64,000 nucleotides of DNA from Gammaproteobacteria bacterium. Lineage in GTDB: Bacteria > Pseudomonadota > Gammaproteobacteria > Nevskiales > Nevskiaceae. This document shows, in pieces, positions 42,346 through 51,670 of this stretch. The DNA lies in assembly GCA_026398875.1 (NCBI GenBank), contig JAPLSB010000004.1:1-64000 (forward strand). The letters run 5' to 3'. The notes beneath the pieces are model-generated. The model did no database searches, was not told the origin of the DNA, and saw only the letters and a list, made by a program, of their open reading frames with translations. The first letter of the stretch is position 1, and every line of letters starts with the position of its first letter. A program made the translations under genes and the position numbers.

Positions 42346-43185
42346 TCAGACCGCGGATGTGCTCGCAATGCTCCGCGTCTGCTGCACGAAATTGTCGTAC
42401 ATCACCCGCAGCGCTTCGAGCAGTTCCGGCCGCGACTTGTCCGGCGTGCCAGCGTCGTACGGCGGCTTCGGCGCGTACTCGGCCTGCAACTGCATCGCTT
42501 CGGCATAGGCAGCACCGCGCAGCTGGCCAAGCAGGGTCAGGCCGAGGTCGAGCCCGGCGGAGACGCCAGCGCCGGTATACAGGTTGCCGTCGACCACCAC
42601 GCGCTCGTCGACCGGTATTGCGCCGAAGCCTGCCAGTTCGTTGCGGACTAGCCAGTGCGAGGTTGCGCGCTTGCCCTTCAGCAGACCGGCCGCGCCGAGG
42701 ATCAGGCTGCCGGTGCAGACGCTGCTGATGTATTTGGCCGTGGCTGCGCGTGAACGCACGAAATCCAGCGTCGGCGCATGGCGCGCGGCGGCCAGCGTGC
42801 CGGTGGCGCCACCGGGAACGAACAGCAAATCGACGTGCTCTGGGCAGTCGGCAAACGTGGTGTCCGGGACCAGGGCGTAGCCGAGATCGGTCTTGATCGG
42901 CTCCAGCGTGGCCGAGACCAGATGCACCTTGGCGCCCATCATCGAGGCCAGGAAGTAGTTCGGCCCGACCATATCGAGCGCCGTGAAGCCCGGGTACAGC
43001 AGCATCGCGATCTTTTCGTCGCCGTACAGCTTCAGGTCCGGCAGCTTCATCAGCGCGTCGTGCGCCTTGGCCATGCGCTGGGCCTCGTCGACGCTTGGCA
43101 GCTGGTCCTTCACGGCAACAGCAGCCGCGCCGACTGCGGACAGGCCGACAGCGCCGGTGATCAATTTCCTGCGGGTGATTTTCAT
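42346..43185 (-). CDS. Exported DJ-1/PfpI family protein
   Basis: The 279-residue protein has a twin-arginine signal (MKITRRKLITGAVG) followed by a DJ-1/PfpI domain. It has IAMLLYPGFTALDMVGPNYF, then the nucleophile elbow KYISSVCTGSLILGAAGLL with Cys near residue 155, and an ATSHW motif. The domain resembles isonitrile hydratase and ThiJ-like enzymes, but a Tat-exported form is unusual. It sits between a TonB receptor gene (27 bases) and YceI. Confidence 0.88.
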   Translation of the reverse strand: MKITRRKLITGAVGLSAVGAAAVAVKDQLPSVDEAQRMAKAHDALMKLPDLKLYGDEKIAMLLYPGFTALDMVGPNYFLASMMGAKVHLVSATLEPIKTDLGYALVPDTTFADCPEHVDLLFVPGGATGTLAAARHAPTLDFVRSRAATAKYISSVCTGSLILGAAGLLKGKRATSHWLVRNELAGFGAIPVDERVVVDGNLYTGAGVSAGLDLGLTLLGQLRGAAYAEAMQLQAEYAPKPPYDAGTPDKSRPELLEALRVMYDNFVQQTRSIASTSAV

Positions 43186-43212
43186 GGTGCGAGCTCGGTG
43201 GGGACGGCGGAA

Positions 43213-45321
43213 TCAGAAGCGGACGATCGCGGTCGCGTACAGCGACCGGCCGGTGGCCGGGCGGGTCACCGACTGCGCGAGGTAGGGATACGGTTCTAGG
43301 TACTGGTGCTGCGTCAGATTGATGAGCGACAGGCCGAACTCGTAGCCGGGCTGCGTCCATGACGCCTGCGCATCGATGACGTACCAGCCGGGGACGGAAT
43401 CGACATTTGGCAAGGTGATCTCGCGGCGGCTGCCGGCAGTCAGGCCGACGCCGACGCCCAGGCCATCGAGCAAGCCGTCGAGCAGGCGGTAGCGAATCGC
43501 CAGCCGGCCGCTGTGCTTCGCGATGCGCGGCAGGCGGTCTCCGACCGGCAGCGCATTGTCTTCGCTGACCACGGCATCGGTGTAGGCGTAGGCGGTCAGC
43601 ACCGACAGCGCCCGCACCGGCTCCCAGATCAGATCGCTTTCGATGCCGCGGGCGCGCTGCTCGCCGGTCTGGGTCTGCGCCGACGGATCGAGCAGCGTGC
43701 CGGCCGGTGTCGGCACGTTGCGGCGGCGCAGCTCGTAGACCGCCAGCGTGCCGGACAGGCCCAGCTCGCGTGCCGCCAGCTTGAAGCCGGCCTCGGCCGA
43801 GCGGGACGTCTCCGGTTGGATCGGCTCGTTGCTTCGGATCAGGGTCACGCCGCGAAAGCCCTGCGCATAGCCGCCGAACAGCGACAGGCCGTCGATCAGC
43901 TCGACGACCAGCCCGCCGCGCGGCGACAGCCGGTACTGGTCGCGATCGAACTTGTCAGCAGGGCGATCGAGCGCCAGCCGTTCCCAGCGCAGCCCGGCCA
44001 GCAGATGCACGCGCTCGAACAGCGACAGCTGATCCTGCAGGTACAGCGCGCCGGTCACGAAACGATCCTCCTGCGTGTCGCTGACCGGCGGCACCGCACC
44101 GAACGGCACATCGGAGTCCGGGTCGGCGTAGTCGACGCGGCCATTCGGAAGCAGCCGCAGGCCAAGCCCGGCGGTGTAGCGGGTGCGGTCGTACTGGGCC
44201 CCGACGATCACCCGGTTCTCGACCTGTTCGCCGTTCAGCGTCCAGATCAGACGACCATCGACCGTGGTTTCGCGCACGGCGCTCGGCAGAAAGCCCGACA
44301 GCACCGGGTACCGGGTTGGCTGCAGCGGCAGCGGCGGGAACAGCGCCGGGAACGTGAACGAACCGTATTCCTCGAAGCGGCTGCGGTACAGACGCGCATC
44401 GAGCACCGTTTCCAGTCCCGCGCTGAAACGATGACTCAGGGTCAGGGAGCCACCCTGATTCAGGACCACCGTGTGCGGCGCGTTCGTGGCCCCCGAAAAG
44501 TGCTCGCGCACATACGGCGTATCGCTCAAGGTCAGCGCCGTCGGCAGCCCGGAGTACTCCAGATACGCCTGCCGGCTGAACTGGCCGCGTACGGTCAGGG
44601 TCGTCGGCCCGCCGAGTCCGATCGCCAGCGACGGGATCAGCGCGTAGCGCTGAGACTGGATGGCGTCGATGTCGGCATAGGCACGCTGGTACTCGCCGGA
44701 CAGGCGCACCGCCACACCCTTAAACAGCGGCTGGTTGACGTCGAAGAACGGATTGATCGTCGCGAAGCTGCCGGCGCGAACGCCGATCTCGCCGCTGGAC
44801 TCGGCGACCGGGCTCCGCGTCACCAGGTTGATGATGCCGCCGAGCGGTGCGCCGACACCGCCGCCGAACAGGCTGCCGGACGGCCCCTTGATCACTTCGA
44901 TCCGCTCGATGCCGGCCAGCGCACCCGGATCGACCGTGCTGGTCGCGCCATAGGCCGGCAGGCCGTCGATGAACACCTCGGCCTCGAAACCGCGCACGAT
45001 CGGATTGACGAGGATCGCCTCCTCCGGCCGCGCCGCGAACACGCCGGAGACATTGGCCAGCGCTTCGTTCAGCTGGTGCAGTTGCTGGTCGTCGATCAGC
45101 TTGCGGGTGATCACCTGCACCGACTGCGGAATCTCGTCGAGCGGCGTGTCGCTGCGGGTCGCCGAGACGCTGCTGACCGCCGCATACGCGGCCGGCCGTT
45201 CGGCGCGGACCTCGACCGCTTCCAGTTGCACCGCCTCCCGCTCATCGTCCGCCGATGCCCCGCCGGCCACCGCCAGCGCCAGCACGACGGCTGCCCGCCG
45301 GAACACCCATGCCGCGCTCAT
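43213..45321 (-). CDS. TonB-dependent receptor (siderophore type)
   Basis: The 702-residue outer-membrane receptor has a signal peptide (MSAAWVFRRAAVVLALAVAG). The plug domain includes LDEIPQSVQVITRKLIDDQQ and GIERIEVIKGPSGSLFGGGV, and the 22-strand barrel ends in SLYATAIVRF. The plug motifs are those of ferri-siderophore receptors, but the surrounding genes suggest metal uptake more generally. Its ATG overlaps the stop of the PepSY gene (ATGA). Confidence 0.92.
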   Translation of the reverse strand: MSAAWVFRRAAVVLALAVAGGASADDEREAVQLEAVEVRAERPAAYAAVSSVSATRSDTPLDEIPQSVQVITRKLIDDQQLHQLNEALANVSGVFAARPEEAILVNPIVRGFEAEVFIDGLPAYGATSTVDPGALAGIERIEVIKGPSGSLFGGGVGAPLGGIINLVTRSPVAESSGEIGVRAGSFATINPFFDVNQPLFKGVAVRLSGEYQRAYADIDAIQSQRYALIPSLAIGLGGPTTLTVRGQFSRQAYLEYSGLPTALTLSDTPYVREHFSGATNAPHTVVLNQGGSLTLSHRFSAGLETVLDARLYRSRFEEYGSFTFPALFPPLPLQPTRYPVLSGFLPSAVRETTVDGRLIWTLNGEQVENRVIVGAQYDRTRYTAGLGLRLLPNGRVDYADPDSDVPFGAVPPVSDTQEDRFVTGALYLQDQLSLFERVHLLAGLRWERLALDRPADKFDRDQYRLSPRGGLVVELIDGLSLFGGYAQGFRGVTLIRSNEPIQPETSRSAEAGFKLAARELGLSGTLAVYELRRRNVPTPAGTLLDPSAQTQTGEQRARGIESDLIWEPVRALSVLTAYAYTDAVVSEDNALPVGDRLPRIAKHSGRLAIRYRLLDGLLDGLGVGVGLTAGSRREITLPNVDSVPGWYVIDAQASWTQPGYEFGLSLINLTQHQYLEPYPYLAQSVTRPATGRSLYATAIVRF

Positions 45322-46727
45322 GACGCAGCCCCGGTCACCGACGGTGCCGTGATCCGCTGCAGAAGCCGGTCCACGATCAGCACGACCACCAGACTGGCAC
45401 CCAGCAGCGGGAAAACGATGCCAAGCACCGCAGCGATCAGCAGCACGCCAAGCTGCGTGCGATAGGCCTTCGGCCGGCTCGGCGCGCCAAGACCGGCGCG
45501 CAGGCCGCCGGCCGGGCGACGCTTCCACCACATCACCGTGCCGCTGACCACGGTCAGCACCGTGAGCAGACAGACCAGCACGCACAGCAGCTGGTTGGCG
45601 AGGCCGAACTGGCGGCCGAGGTGAATCTCGACACCCCATTCGACCGCCTTGCCGAGCGGGCTGTAGCGGTCGTAGCCGATGTCGTCGAGCACGCGGCCAT
45701 CGACCGGATCGAGATACAGCGTGCGCTGGCCGGTCGCGCCGCCGGGGACGTAGCTCAGATGCCAGACCGCGCCGGGGCCGTCCGGGTAGATCAGCCGCAG
45801 GCCGGGGCCGAGCACGCCGTGCGCGCGGGCCGCCGCCTCGGCTTCGGCGACGCCGATCCGCGCGGGGCCGCCCTGCGGGGCGGCATCGTGGCGGATGGCC
45901 CACGGAATGCTGGTGTCGTCGCCGCCGGCGGCCGCCCGATGCGCGGCGTGCGGATCGGCGCTGGCAGCCGCATCGATCGTCGGCGCCGCGGTGAAGTTCG
46001 GCGTCGGCGCTGTCAGATGCGAAACGGTGCCGAGCCGCGCCAGCTGACCGCCCCAGAAGCCAGCCCACGGCAGGCCGCTGAGGATCAGGAAGGCCACCGC
46101 CAGCGCGTTCCAGGCCGCCGGCACGGCGTGCAGGTCGCGCCAGAACACGCGGCCGTTGGCATTCAGCCGCGGCATCAGCGTGCCCAGCAGACGATCGCCC
46201 GGCGTCGGCCACCAGAGATACAGCCCGGTGACCAGCAGCACCATCGCCCAGCTGGCGGCCAGCTCGACGATCCAGTCGCCGACCTCGCCGAGCAGCAGCT
46301 CGCCGTGCAGCGCCGAAATCACGTTCATCAGCTGCCAGCGGACCGGCAGCGCGCCGCGCACGACGCCGGTGCAGGGCTCGACGAACACGTTCAGCGCGGC
46401 CGCTCCGGGTGGCTGGATCGTCCACTGGGCCGCGCGGTCTGCGGCGGCGGCCACCGTATACCGGCGAACGGCCGCGTCGGGATGCGCGCCGAGCACGGCG
46501 CGTTCCTGCACCGCCGCCGGCAGCGGCGCGGTGCAGGCCGGCGTGACCAGCAGGTCGCGATACCACCAGGCTTCAATCTCGTCGTCGAAGGTGTACAGCG
46601 CGCCGGTCACTGCCAGCATCAGCAGCACCGGCACGACGAACAGCCCGGCGTAGAAGTGCCAGCGCCAGACCGCCCCGTACAGGCCGGGAATGCGGGGCTC
46701 GGGCGCACGGCGTTCAGTGGGGGTCAT
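45318..46727 (-). CDS. PepSY-associated membrane protein (copy 2)
   Basis: The 469-residue inner-membrane protein has the PepSY_TM layout. A first helix after HFYAGLFVVPVLLMLAVTGA is followed by a periplasmic PepSY domain. Further helices follow (WAMVLLVTGLYLWWPTP; VCLLTVLTVVSGTVMWWKRR; LLIAAVLGIVFPLLGASLVV), and there is a His-containing loop DPHAAHRAA. Such proteins accompany TonB receptors and often act as ferric- or cupric-reductase-like partners. It is sandwiched between two receptor genes, 16 bases after one and overlapping the other. Confidence 0.9.
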   Translation of the reverse strand: MTPTERRAPEPRIPGLYGAVWRWHFYAGLFVVPVLLMLAVTGALYTFDDEIEAWWYRDLLVTPACTAPLPAAVQERAVLGAHPDAAVRRYTVAAAADRAAQWTIQPPGAAALNVFVEPCTGVVRGALPVRWQLMNVISALHGELLLGEVGDWIVELAASWAMVLLVTGLYLWWPTPGDRLLGTLMPRLNANGRVFWRDLHAVPAAWNALAVAFLILSGLPWAGFWGGQLARLGTVSHLTAPTPNFTAAPTIDAAASADPHAAHRAAAGGDDTSIPWAIRHDAAPQGGPARIGVAEAEAAARAHGVLGPGLRLIYPDGPGAVWHLSYVPGGATGQRTLYLDPVDGRVLDDIGYDRYSPLGKAVEWGVEIHLGRQFGLANQLLCVLVCLLTVLTVVSGTVMWWKRRPAGGLRAGLGAPSRPKAYRTQLGVLLIAAVLGIVFPLLGASLVVVLIVDRLLQRITAPSVTGAAS

Positions 46728-46743
46728 GGCGCGGCACTCGTCG

Positions 46744-48918
46744 TCAGTAGCGCCAGCCGACGCGCGCAAACACCGTGCGCGGTTCGCCGGCGTACACGAA
46801 GTTGCTGTTGCCGGTGGCGGTGAAGTAGTGGTTGTCGCTGGCGTTCAGCACGAACAGTTCGGCGCTCAGGCCGCGCAGCGCCCAGCTCAGGCCGAGATCA
46901 AGCGTGCCGTAGTCCGGCAGCTCGACGGCGCTGGTGTTGGTCAGCGTGCGGCTGCCGACATAGGCGCCGGTGGCGCTGAGGCTGACGGTGCCGAACTTCG
47001 GATCGAGCCACGCGGACGGTGCCCGCGCCTCGACACGCAGGTTCGCGGTGTGCAGCGGCGTGTCGCCGAGCCGCCGGCCGCTGTCGTCGCCATCGCCGCG
47101 CACGACCTTGGCCCCGAGGTAGGCATAGCCGCCCTGCAGCTGCACGAGCCGCGTCGCCTGCCAGGCCCCTTCGAACTCGATGCCGTCGACGCGCACCAGA
47201 CCGGCCTGCGTGAACACGTTCGGGTCCACCGGATCGGGCACCACGAAGTTCTTGCGCCGGGTGCGGAAGATCGCGGCGCTGGCGCGCAGCGAGTCGCTGG
47301 CATAGCGGACGCCGGCCTCGACCTGATCCGATTCCTCCGGCTCGGCGACATCGCCGCTCGGCGTCCGCGAGCCGGCGTTGTTCTCCAGATCGAAGCCGGT
47401 GTTGTAGCCGGCGTAGACCGACCAGCGCTCGTCGACGCGGAAGGTGCTGCCGACCTGGAAGGTGGTGGCCGCCTGCGCGGTGGCATCAACCGTGTCGTTG
47501 AACAGGCTGGTCACGAGAATCCGGGTCTGGCGTACCGCGCCGGTCAGATCCCACTGCGTGGTCAGCGCCAGCGTGTCCTGGGCATAGAAGGCCAGCGTGT
47601 CGATGGCCTGCTTGGCGTGGAAGGCGAACGCCAGCTCGGGCGCGACGCTGTCGTAGGTGTAGACCGGGTTCAGCGCGTCGATGCTGCCGATGTTGGTGAG
47701 GTTGAACTGCGTGAACAGACTGCGTTCGAGGTTCTGCTCGACGCCGGTCAGCAGCCGGTGCTCGAAGCCGAAGGTCTCGAAGCGGCCGGCCAGATCGAGC
47801 TGGAACACCGAGTAGCCATCGTTCTCGCGGCCCTCGCGGCCGTTGCGGTTGATGGTGGTCGGCGACCCGGCCACCGGAGCCAGCACGCGCACCTGCTGCA
47901 GGCCGGTGTCGAAGCCGGAGTACTGCGCGCGCGGCGTCAGCGTCCAGTCGTCCGACAGCCGGATGTCGACCCAGGCCTGGACCAGCGGCGCGAAGGCTTT
48001 CAGGGTCGTGAAGTTCGGCTCGCCGAGGAACAGGCCACGACGCAGCTCGGCCACGCCGTTGCCGACCAGCGTGCCGGTCACCGGCAGGCCCGGGTTGTTG
48101 GCGGTGTCACGCTGATGCCATTCGGCGTTCAGGTGCGCGGTGACGGCCTCGACCGGCTGCCACGACAGGCCCAGCGCCAGGTTCTCGCGATCCAGATCCT
48201 GGAAATCGGTGTAGGTGCCGCTGCGCTCGATCTCGCCAGTCAGCCGCACGTACAGCCGTTGCGCGCTGCTGATCGGCCCGGTCACGTCGAAGCCGAGCGT
48301 CTTCTGGTCGAAGCTGCCGAAGCTGGCGTTGGCCGACGCGCCGAACTGCGCCTGCGGCGCCTTGGTGACCAGGTTCAGCAGACCGCCGACCGCCGACTGC
48401 CCGTAGAGGACACCACCGGGGCCTTTCAGCACTTCGATGCGCTCGATGTTGGAGATCGCCGAGGCATCGACATCCTCGAAGTAGCGCTGGCGCAGGCCGT
48501 TGCGCTGCTGGTCGGCGAGAAAGCCGCGGATCTTCAGACTGAAGCTCTGGTAGCGGGCCACGCGCGGGTTGCCGACATTCGCTGACGGCACTGCCCGCAG
48601 CGCGTCGCCGATCGAGCGCACGCCGCGTTCGTCGAGATCGTCCGCGGACAGCACCTGCACGCTCTGTGGCACGCGCTCCAGCGGCAGGCCGCTCTTGTTG
48701 CCGACATTGACAGCCGGCGGCTTGAGACTTTTCACACCGGTGACTTCGACACCGTCGAGTGCCACCGCAGCGTCGGCCTTCGACGGCGCAGCGGACACTT
48801 CGGCCGGGCCGGTGGCCGGCTCGGCGGGCGGGGAATCGGCCGCCGTCGCGGACAGGCCGAACAGCAATGACAGCGCCGCGGCGCGGCGGGCCAAGGGGGA
48901 CAGCAGGGACAGGCGCAT
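46744..48918 (-). CDS. TonB-dependent receptor (middle)
   Basis: The 724-residue receptor has a signal peptide (LARRAAALSLLFGLSATAAD) and a TonB-proximal linker with Ala/Pro. The plug includes LERVPQSVQVLSADDLDERG and NIERIEVLKGPGGVLYGQSA. The barrel ends in VFARVGWRY. It resembles siderophore-type receptors. A 46-base gap separates it from a small lipoprotein gene upstream, and a 16-base gap from the PepSY gene downstream. Confidence 0.92.
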   Translation of the reverse strand: MRLSLLSPLARRAAALSLLFGLSATAADSPPAEPATGPAEVSAAPSKADAAVALDGVEVTGVKSLKPPAVNVGNKSGLPLERVPQSVQVLSADDLDERGVRSIGDALRAVPSANVGNPRVARYQSFSLKIRGFLADQQRNGLRQRYFEDVDASAISNIERIEVLKGPGGVLYGQSAVGGLLNLVTKAPQAQFGASANASFGSFDQKTLGFDVTGPISSAQRLYVRLTGEIERSGTYTDFQDLDRENLALGLSWQPVEAVTAHLNAEWHQRDTANNPGLPVTGTLVGNGVAELRRGLFLGEPNFTTLKAFAPLVQAWVDIRLSDDWTLTPRAQYSGFDTGLQQVRVLAPVAGSPTTINRNGREGRENDGYSVFQLDLAGRFETFGFEHRLLTGVEQNLERSLFTQFNLTNIGSIDALNPVYTYDSVAPELAFAFHAKQAIDTLAFYAQDTLALTTQWDLTGAVRQTRILVTSLFNDTVDATAQAATTFQVGSTFRVDERWSVYAGYNTGFDLENNAGSRTPSGDVAEPEESDQVEAGVRYASDSLRASAAIFRTRRKNFVVPDPVDPNVFTQAGLVRVDGIEFEGAWQATRLVQLQGGYAYLGAKVVRGDGDDSGRRLGDTPLHTANLRVEARAPSAWLDPKFGTVSLSATGAYVGSRTLTNTSAVELPDYGTLDLGLSWALRGLSAELFVLNASDNHYFTATGNSNFVYAGEPRTVFARVGWRY

Positions 48919-48964
48919 CAGAGAACTCCGTAAACAGTAGGGCGGCGGATGCCGGCTGGCGCGT

Positions 48965-49114
48965 TCAGCGCGGCGCGTCAGCGATCCGGATCAGCAGCAG
49001 GTGGTGGGCTTCGTCGTCGTGACGGACAGCTCCGTCATCGGCACCGGGCGCAGCGACGGCGGCGCAGGCCGCCAGCAGCAGCAGCGCGCAGGCGCGCAAG
49101 GCAGGAATGGACAT
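48965..49114 (-). CDS. Small lipoprotein with His-rich tail
   Basis: This 49-residue frame reads MSIPALRACALLLLAACAAV, so a lipobox LAAC places the lipidated Cys at residue 17. The short mature part carries RHDDEAHHLLLIRI, with three His and several acidic residues. GGAGCG lies nine bases before the ATG. It sits between the DUF2946 gene and the TonB receptor. A role as a periplasmic metal-binding accessory lipoprotein is plausible but unproved. Confidence 0.6.
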   Translation of the reverse strand: MSIPALRACALLLLAACAAVAAPGADDGAVRHDDEAHHLLLIRIADAPR

Positions 49115-49199
49115 CGCAGGACGCTCCAGCGGAAAGCAGGCCCGTGGCCGGGCCGGTGCCGCGCGCGGTCCGGTGGGGACGCAGCGGGCGGCGGTCGTG

Positions 49200-49736
49200 T
49201 CAGCCGTGCAGCAGCGGAACGACAAGCCCCGAAGGCGGGCCGCGCGACGGCGGCAGCCGGTGCAGCAGCGCGCTTGCGGCAGCACTCTTCGCGGCGGGTC
49301 CTGCCATCGGTGGCAGGACCGGTACTTCGCTGCCGGCGACGCTCGCCGGCAGCGCGGCAATGCTGCTGGCTGCAAACGGACAGTCATGCGCGTCGGCGGC
49401 CGGATCACCGTCCGGCGTCGCGTTGCCGGCATCGGCGTCAAGATCGCTGTCGGCATCGGCTGCACCGGCGATCGCCGCAGACGCATGGTCTGCCCGGCGA
49501 TTGCCATGGCAGATCGGCCCGGTCGGCGCCGAAGCCCCGTCGGCACGCGCCCTCAGCGCCACGGCCAGATCGCTGGCCGGGCAAATCGACAGCCAGCCGG
49601 CGGCACGCGGTGCAGTACCGTCACCCGCGCCGACGCTCGGCATGAATCCGGCAGGCACCAGCGCATGCAGCAGCAGCGCCACCAGCAGGACGCTGGCGAC
49701 GAGGCGGTGCAGGCGCGGATGCCGGCGGCAGGTCAT
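49200..49736 (-). CDS. DUF2946/CruR-like protein (putative copper-responsive leader)
   Basis: The 178-residue protein has an N-terminal hydrophobic helix ending LLHALVPAGFMP and spaced Cys motifs (SICPASD, ICHGN, DCPFA). The conserved C-terminal tail is HRLPPSRGPPSG. The Bordetella pertussis DUF2946 member CruR is a copper-sensing upstream ORF whose arrest motif is RAPP. RGPP here occupies the same place. It precedes the lipoprotein-TonB-PepSY-TonB group and lies 21 bases after the PCuAC gene, so it could control the second half of the run. Confidence 0.75.
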   Translation of the reverse strand: MTCRRHPRLHRLVASVLLVALLLHALVPAGFMPSVGAGDGTAPRAAGWLSICPASDLAVALRARADGASAPTGPICHGNRRADHASAAIAGAADADSDLDADAGNATPDGDPAADAHDCPFAASSIAALPASVAGSEVPVLPPMAGPAAKSAAASALLHRLPPSRGPPSGLVVPLLHG

Positions 49737-49757
49737 GGCGGCGCGTCGCGCATGGCG

Positions 49758-50282
49758 TCAGTGATGACCATGCTCGTGGCCGTTTGCCGCCCCGGCCCCG
49801 GCAACTACCGCAGCCGGCTTGCGCGGCGCTTCCGGCGCTGCTGCCTCGACATGCAGCGCCACCGGCAGCTCGCCAGCCCGCTCGAAGCGCAGGCGCAGCG
49901 GCACCCGTTCGCCGGGCAGCAGCGGGGCGCGCAGGTCGATCAGCATCAGGTGCGTGCCGGAGGGTGCCAGCCGCACTTCGCCGCCAGCCGGAATCACCAG
50001 ACCGTCGGCCAGCGGCCGCATGCCGACCACGCCGTCATGCTCGATGAGCTGATGCAGTTCGACCGTGGCGGCGCGTTCACTGACCGCGCCGAGCAGGCGC
50101 TCGTCGTGCGAGCCGGGATTGCGGATGCGCAGGAAGCCGGCACCGGTGCCGACGCCAGGCCCGGTCGGCCGGGTCCAGACTTCGGTGATCTGCAGCGGCG
50201 TCGGCGCAGCGTTGTCGGCGTACAGCGGCAGCGTGTTCAGCAGGCTCGCGGCCAGCAGCGTGTTGCGAAGGATCGGATTCAT
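49758..50282 (-). CDS. PCuAC copper chaperone with His-rich tail
   Basis: The 174-residue precursor has a Sec signal (MNPILRNTLLAASLLNTLP) and a PCuAC domain with VELHQLIEHDGVVGM and THLMLIDL, preserving the H...M...H-x-M copper ligands. The tail NGHEHGHH adds four His. It is homologous to the lipoprotein version at 37710 but soluble. Its ATG overlaps the stop of the PepSY gene (ATGA). Confidence 0.92.
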   Translation of the reverse strand: MNPILRNTLLAASLLNTLPLYADNAAPTPLQITEVWTRPTGPGVGTGAGFLRIRNPGSHDERLLGAVSERAATVELHQLIEHDGVVGMRPLADGLVIPAGGEVRLAPSGTHLMLIDLRAPLLPGERVPLRLRFERAGELPVALHVEAAAPEAPRKPAAVVAGAGAANGHEHGHH

Positions 50283-51670
50283 GCGGCGTGCTCCGGTGTG
50301 CGTGCGGCCCGACGGCGGCGCAGCGCGACGCCGAACAGCGCAGCCAGCACGACGCTGGCGGCCAGCGCGCTCATCACGATGTTGCGCTGGTTCGGCGTGA
50401 CGCGAAGCGGGTCGAGGACATGGCCCTTGTGCAGCAGATTGAAGACCAGCGCCTGGGCGCGGTCCAGCGCGCCGTCCGGCCCGCCGACCCTGGCCGCGAC
50501 GACACCGCTGCGGGTCTCGAAGTACCAGCCGCTGCCGTCGTCGGCCGTGGTGCGCCAGACCGGCAGCCGCTTGTTGGCGAAGCCGTAGTCGCGATCGAAG
50601 GCGCTGACCAGGGTCAATGCTTCGCTCACCGGCTTGCCGAGCGCACCGCTGGCGATGCGCCGGGCCAGTGCTTCGTCATCGCCGTGGATCGCCGTGCCAT
50701 CGGCTTCGCTCAGCCACAGGTTCAGCACCTCGCCACGCGGCGCGACGACGCGCCAGACCGGCGCCCCGCCGATCACGGGTACCGCCACCGCTTCGCGGAT
50801 CGCGCCATCGGCTTCGGTGAATGGCACGGCGGTCAGCGCGGCCGCGGCCAGCGTCGGCGGCACCGGCAGCGGCGTGCTCGGCAACTGCCCGACCAGCAGC
50901 TTGAACAGGCCGGTGGCTGGAAACAGCAGCGCCGGCAGCACGGCCACCCAGGCGATGCGCCGATGCCAGCGGCGCACCGGCTGGCGGCCGCCGCGACTCA
51001 GCAACAGGCGCGCGCCAAAGCCGGCGGTGAGCAGCAACGTGCCGGTCAGCACGGTGATCGCGATCACCCGCAGGTACGGCACTTCGATGAAGCTCAAGGT
51101 GTGTAGGGTCTGGAACAGGCCCTGCCAGAGCCGCTTGCTGGCGTCGCTCATCGTGCCGAGCCGGTCGCTGCCGGTGTCGACGAACACGGTCACAGCATCG
51201 TCACCAGCGAAGCGCACTGCCCAGACCGGCAGCAGCCGGTTGATCCACGGGTAGTCGCGCTCGAAGTGCTCGACCAGCCGCGTCTCGGCCACCGCCGCAT
51301 CGGCATGCCCGCTGTAGTGACGCGCCAGCGCGATCGCCCGCGTCCGGTCGGCATCGGCCAGCGGCGCACCGCTGGCGGCATCGAGATAGACCCGCTCGCC
51401 GCGACCGGCCGGCTGCACCTGCAGCACGGCGCGGCCATCGACGGCGACATAGCGCAGCTGGCTCGCCTCGCTGATGCCGGCCGTGGCCAGCAGCGCCGCC
51501 GGTGCCGGCAGCGCTGCCGCCTCGAAGCTCGTGGCCGGTGGCTGGAAGGCCAGCGGCTTCGGGCCGATCGCAGTGATCAGCGGATGGAAGGCACCACTGG
51601 TGGCCCAGACCACCGCCGTGACGGCGGCAGTCCAGGCCATCGCGCGGTGCAGTTTCCGCGCGGTGCTCAC
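50279..51670 (-). CDS. PepSY-associated membrane protein (copy 1)
   Basis: The 463-residue inner-membrane protein begins MSTARKLHRAMAWTAAVTAV and has a helix followed by a long periplasmic PepSY part. Central helices follow (VIAITVLTGTLLLTAGFGAR; RIAWVAVLPALLFPATGLFK), and a C-terminal helix (VMSALAASVVLAALFGVALR). It overlaps both neighbours by four bases, the receptor upstream and the PCuAC gene downstream. This strongly suggests a receptor-membrane partner-chaperone unit for copper uptake. Confidence 0.88.
   Translation of the reverse strand: MSTARKLHRAMAWTAAVTAVVWATSGAFHPLITAIGPKPLAFQPPATSFEAAALPAPAALLATAGISEASQLRYVAVDGRAVLQVQPAGRGERVYLDAASGAPLADADRTRAIALARHYSGHADAAVAETRLVEHFERDYPWINRLLPVWAVRFAGDDAVTVFVDTGSDRLGTMSDASKRLWQGLFQTLHTLSFIEVPYLRVIAITVLTGTLLLTAGFGARLLLSRGGRQPVRRWHRRIAWVAVLPALLFPATGLFKLLVGQLPSTPLPVPPTLAAAALTAVPFTEADGAIREAVAVPVIGGAPVWRVVAPRGEVLNLWLSEADGTAIHGDDEALARRIASGALGKPVSEALTLVSAFDRDYGFANKRLPVWRTTADDGSGWYFETRSGVVAARVGGPDGALDRAQALVFNLLHKGHVLDPLRVTPNQRNIVMSALAASVVLAALFGVALRRRRAARTPEHAA

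Noticed and set aside
43213..46566. Apparent 1117-residue receptor with a long N-terminal extension
   Set aside because: The extension is an out-of-frame shadow of the PepSY gene. The true receptor starts at 45321 with a signal peptide.
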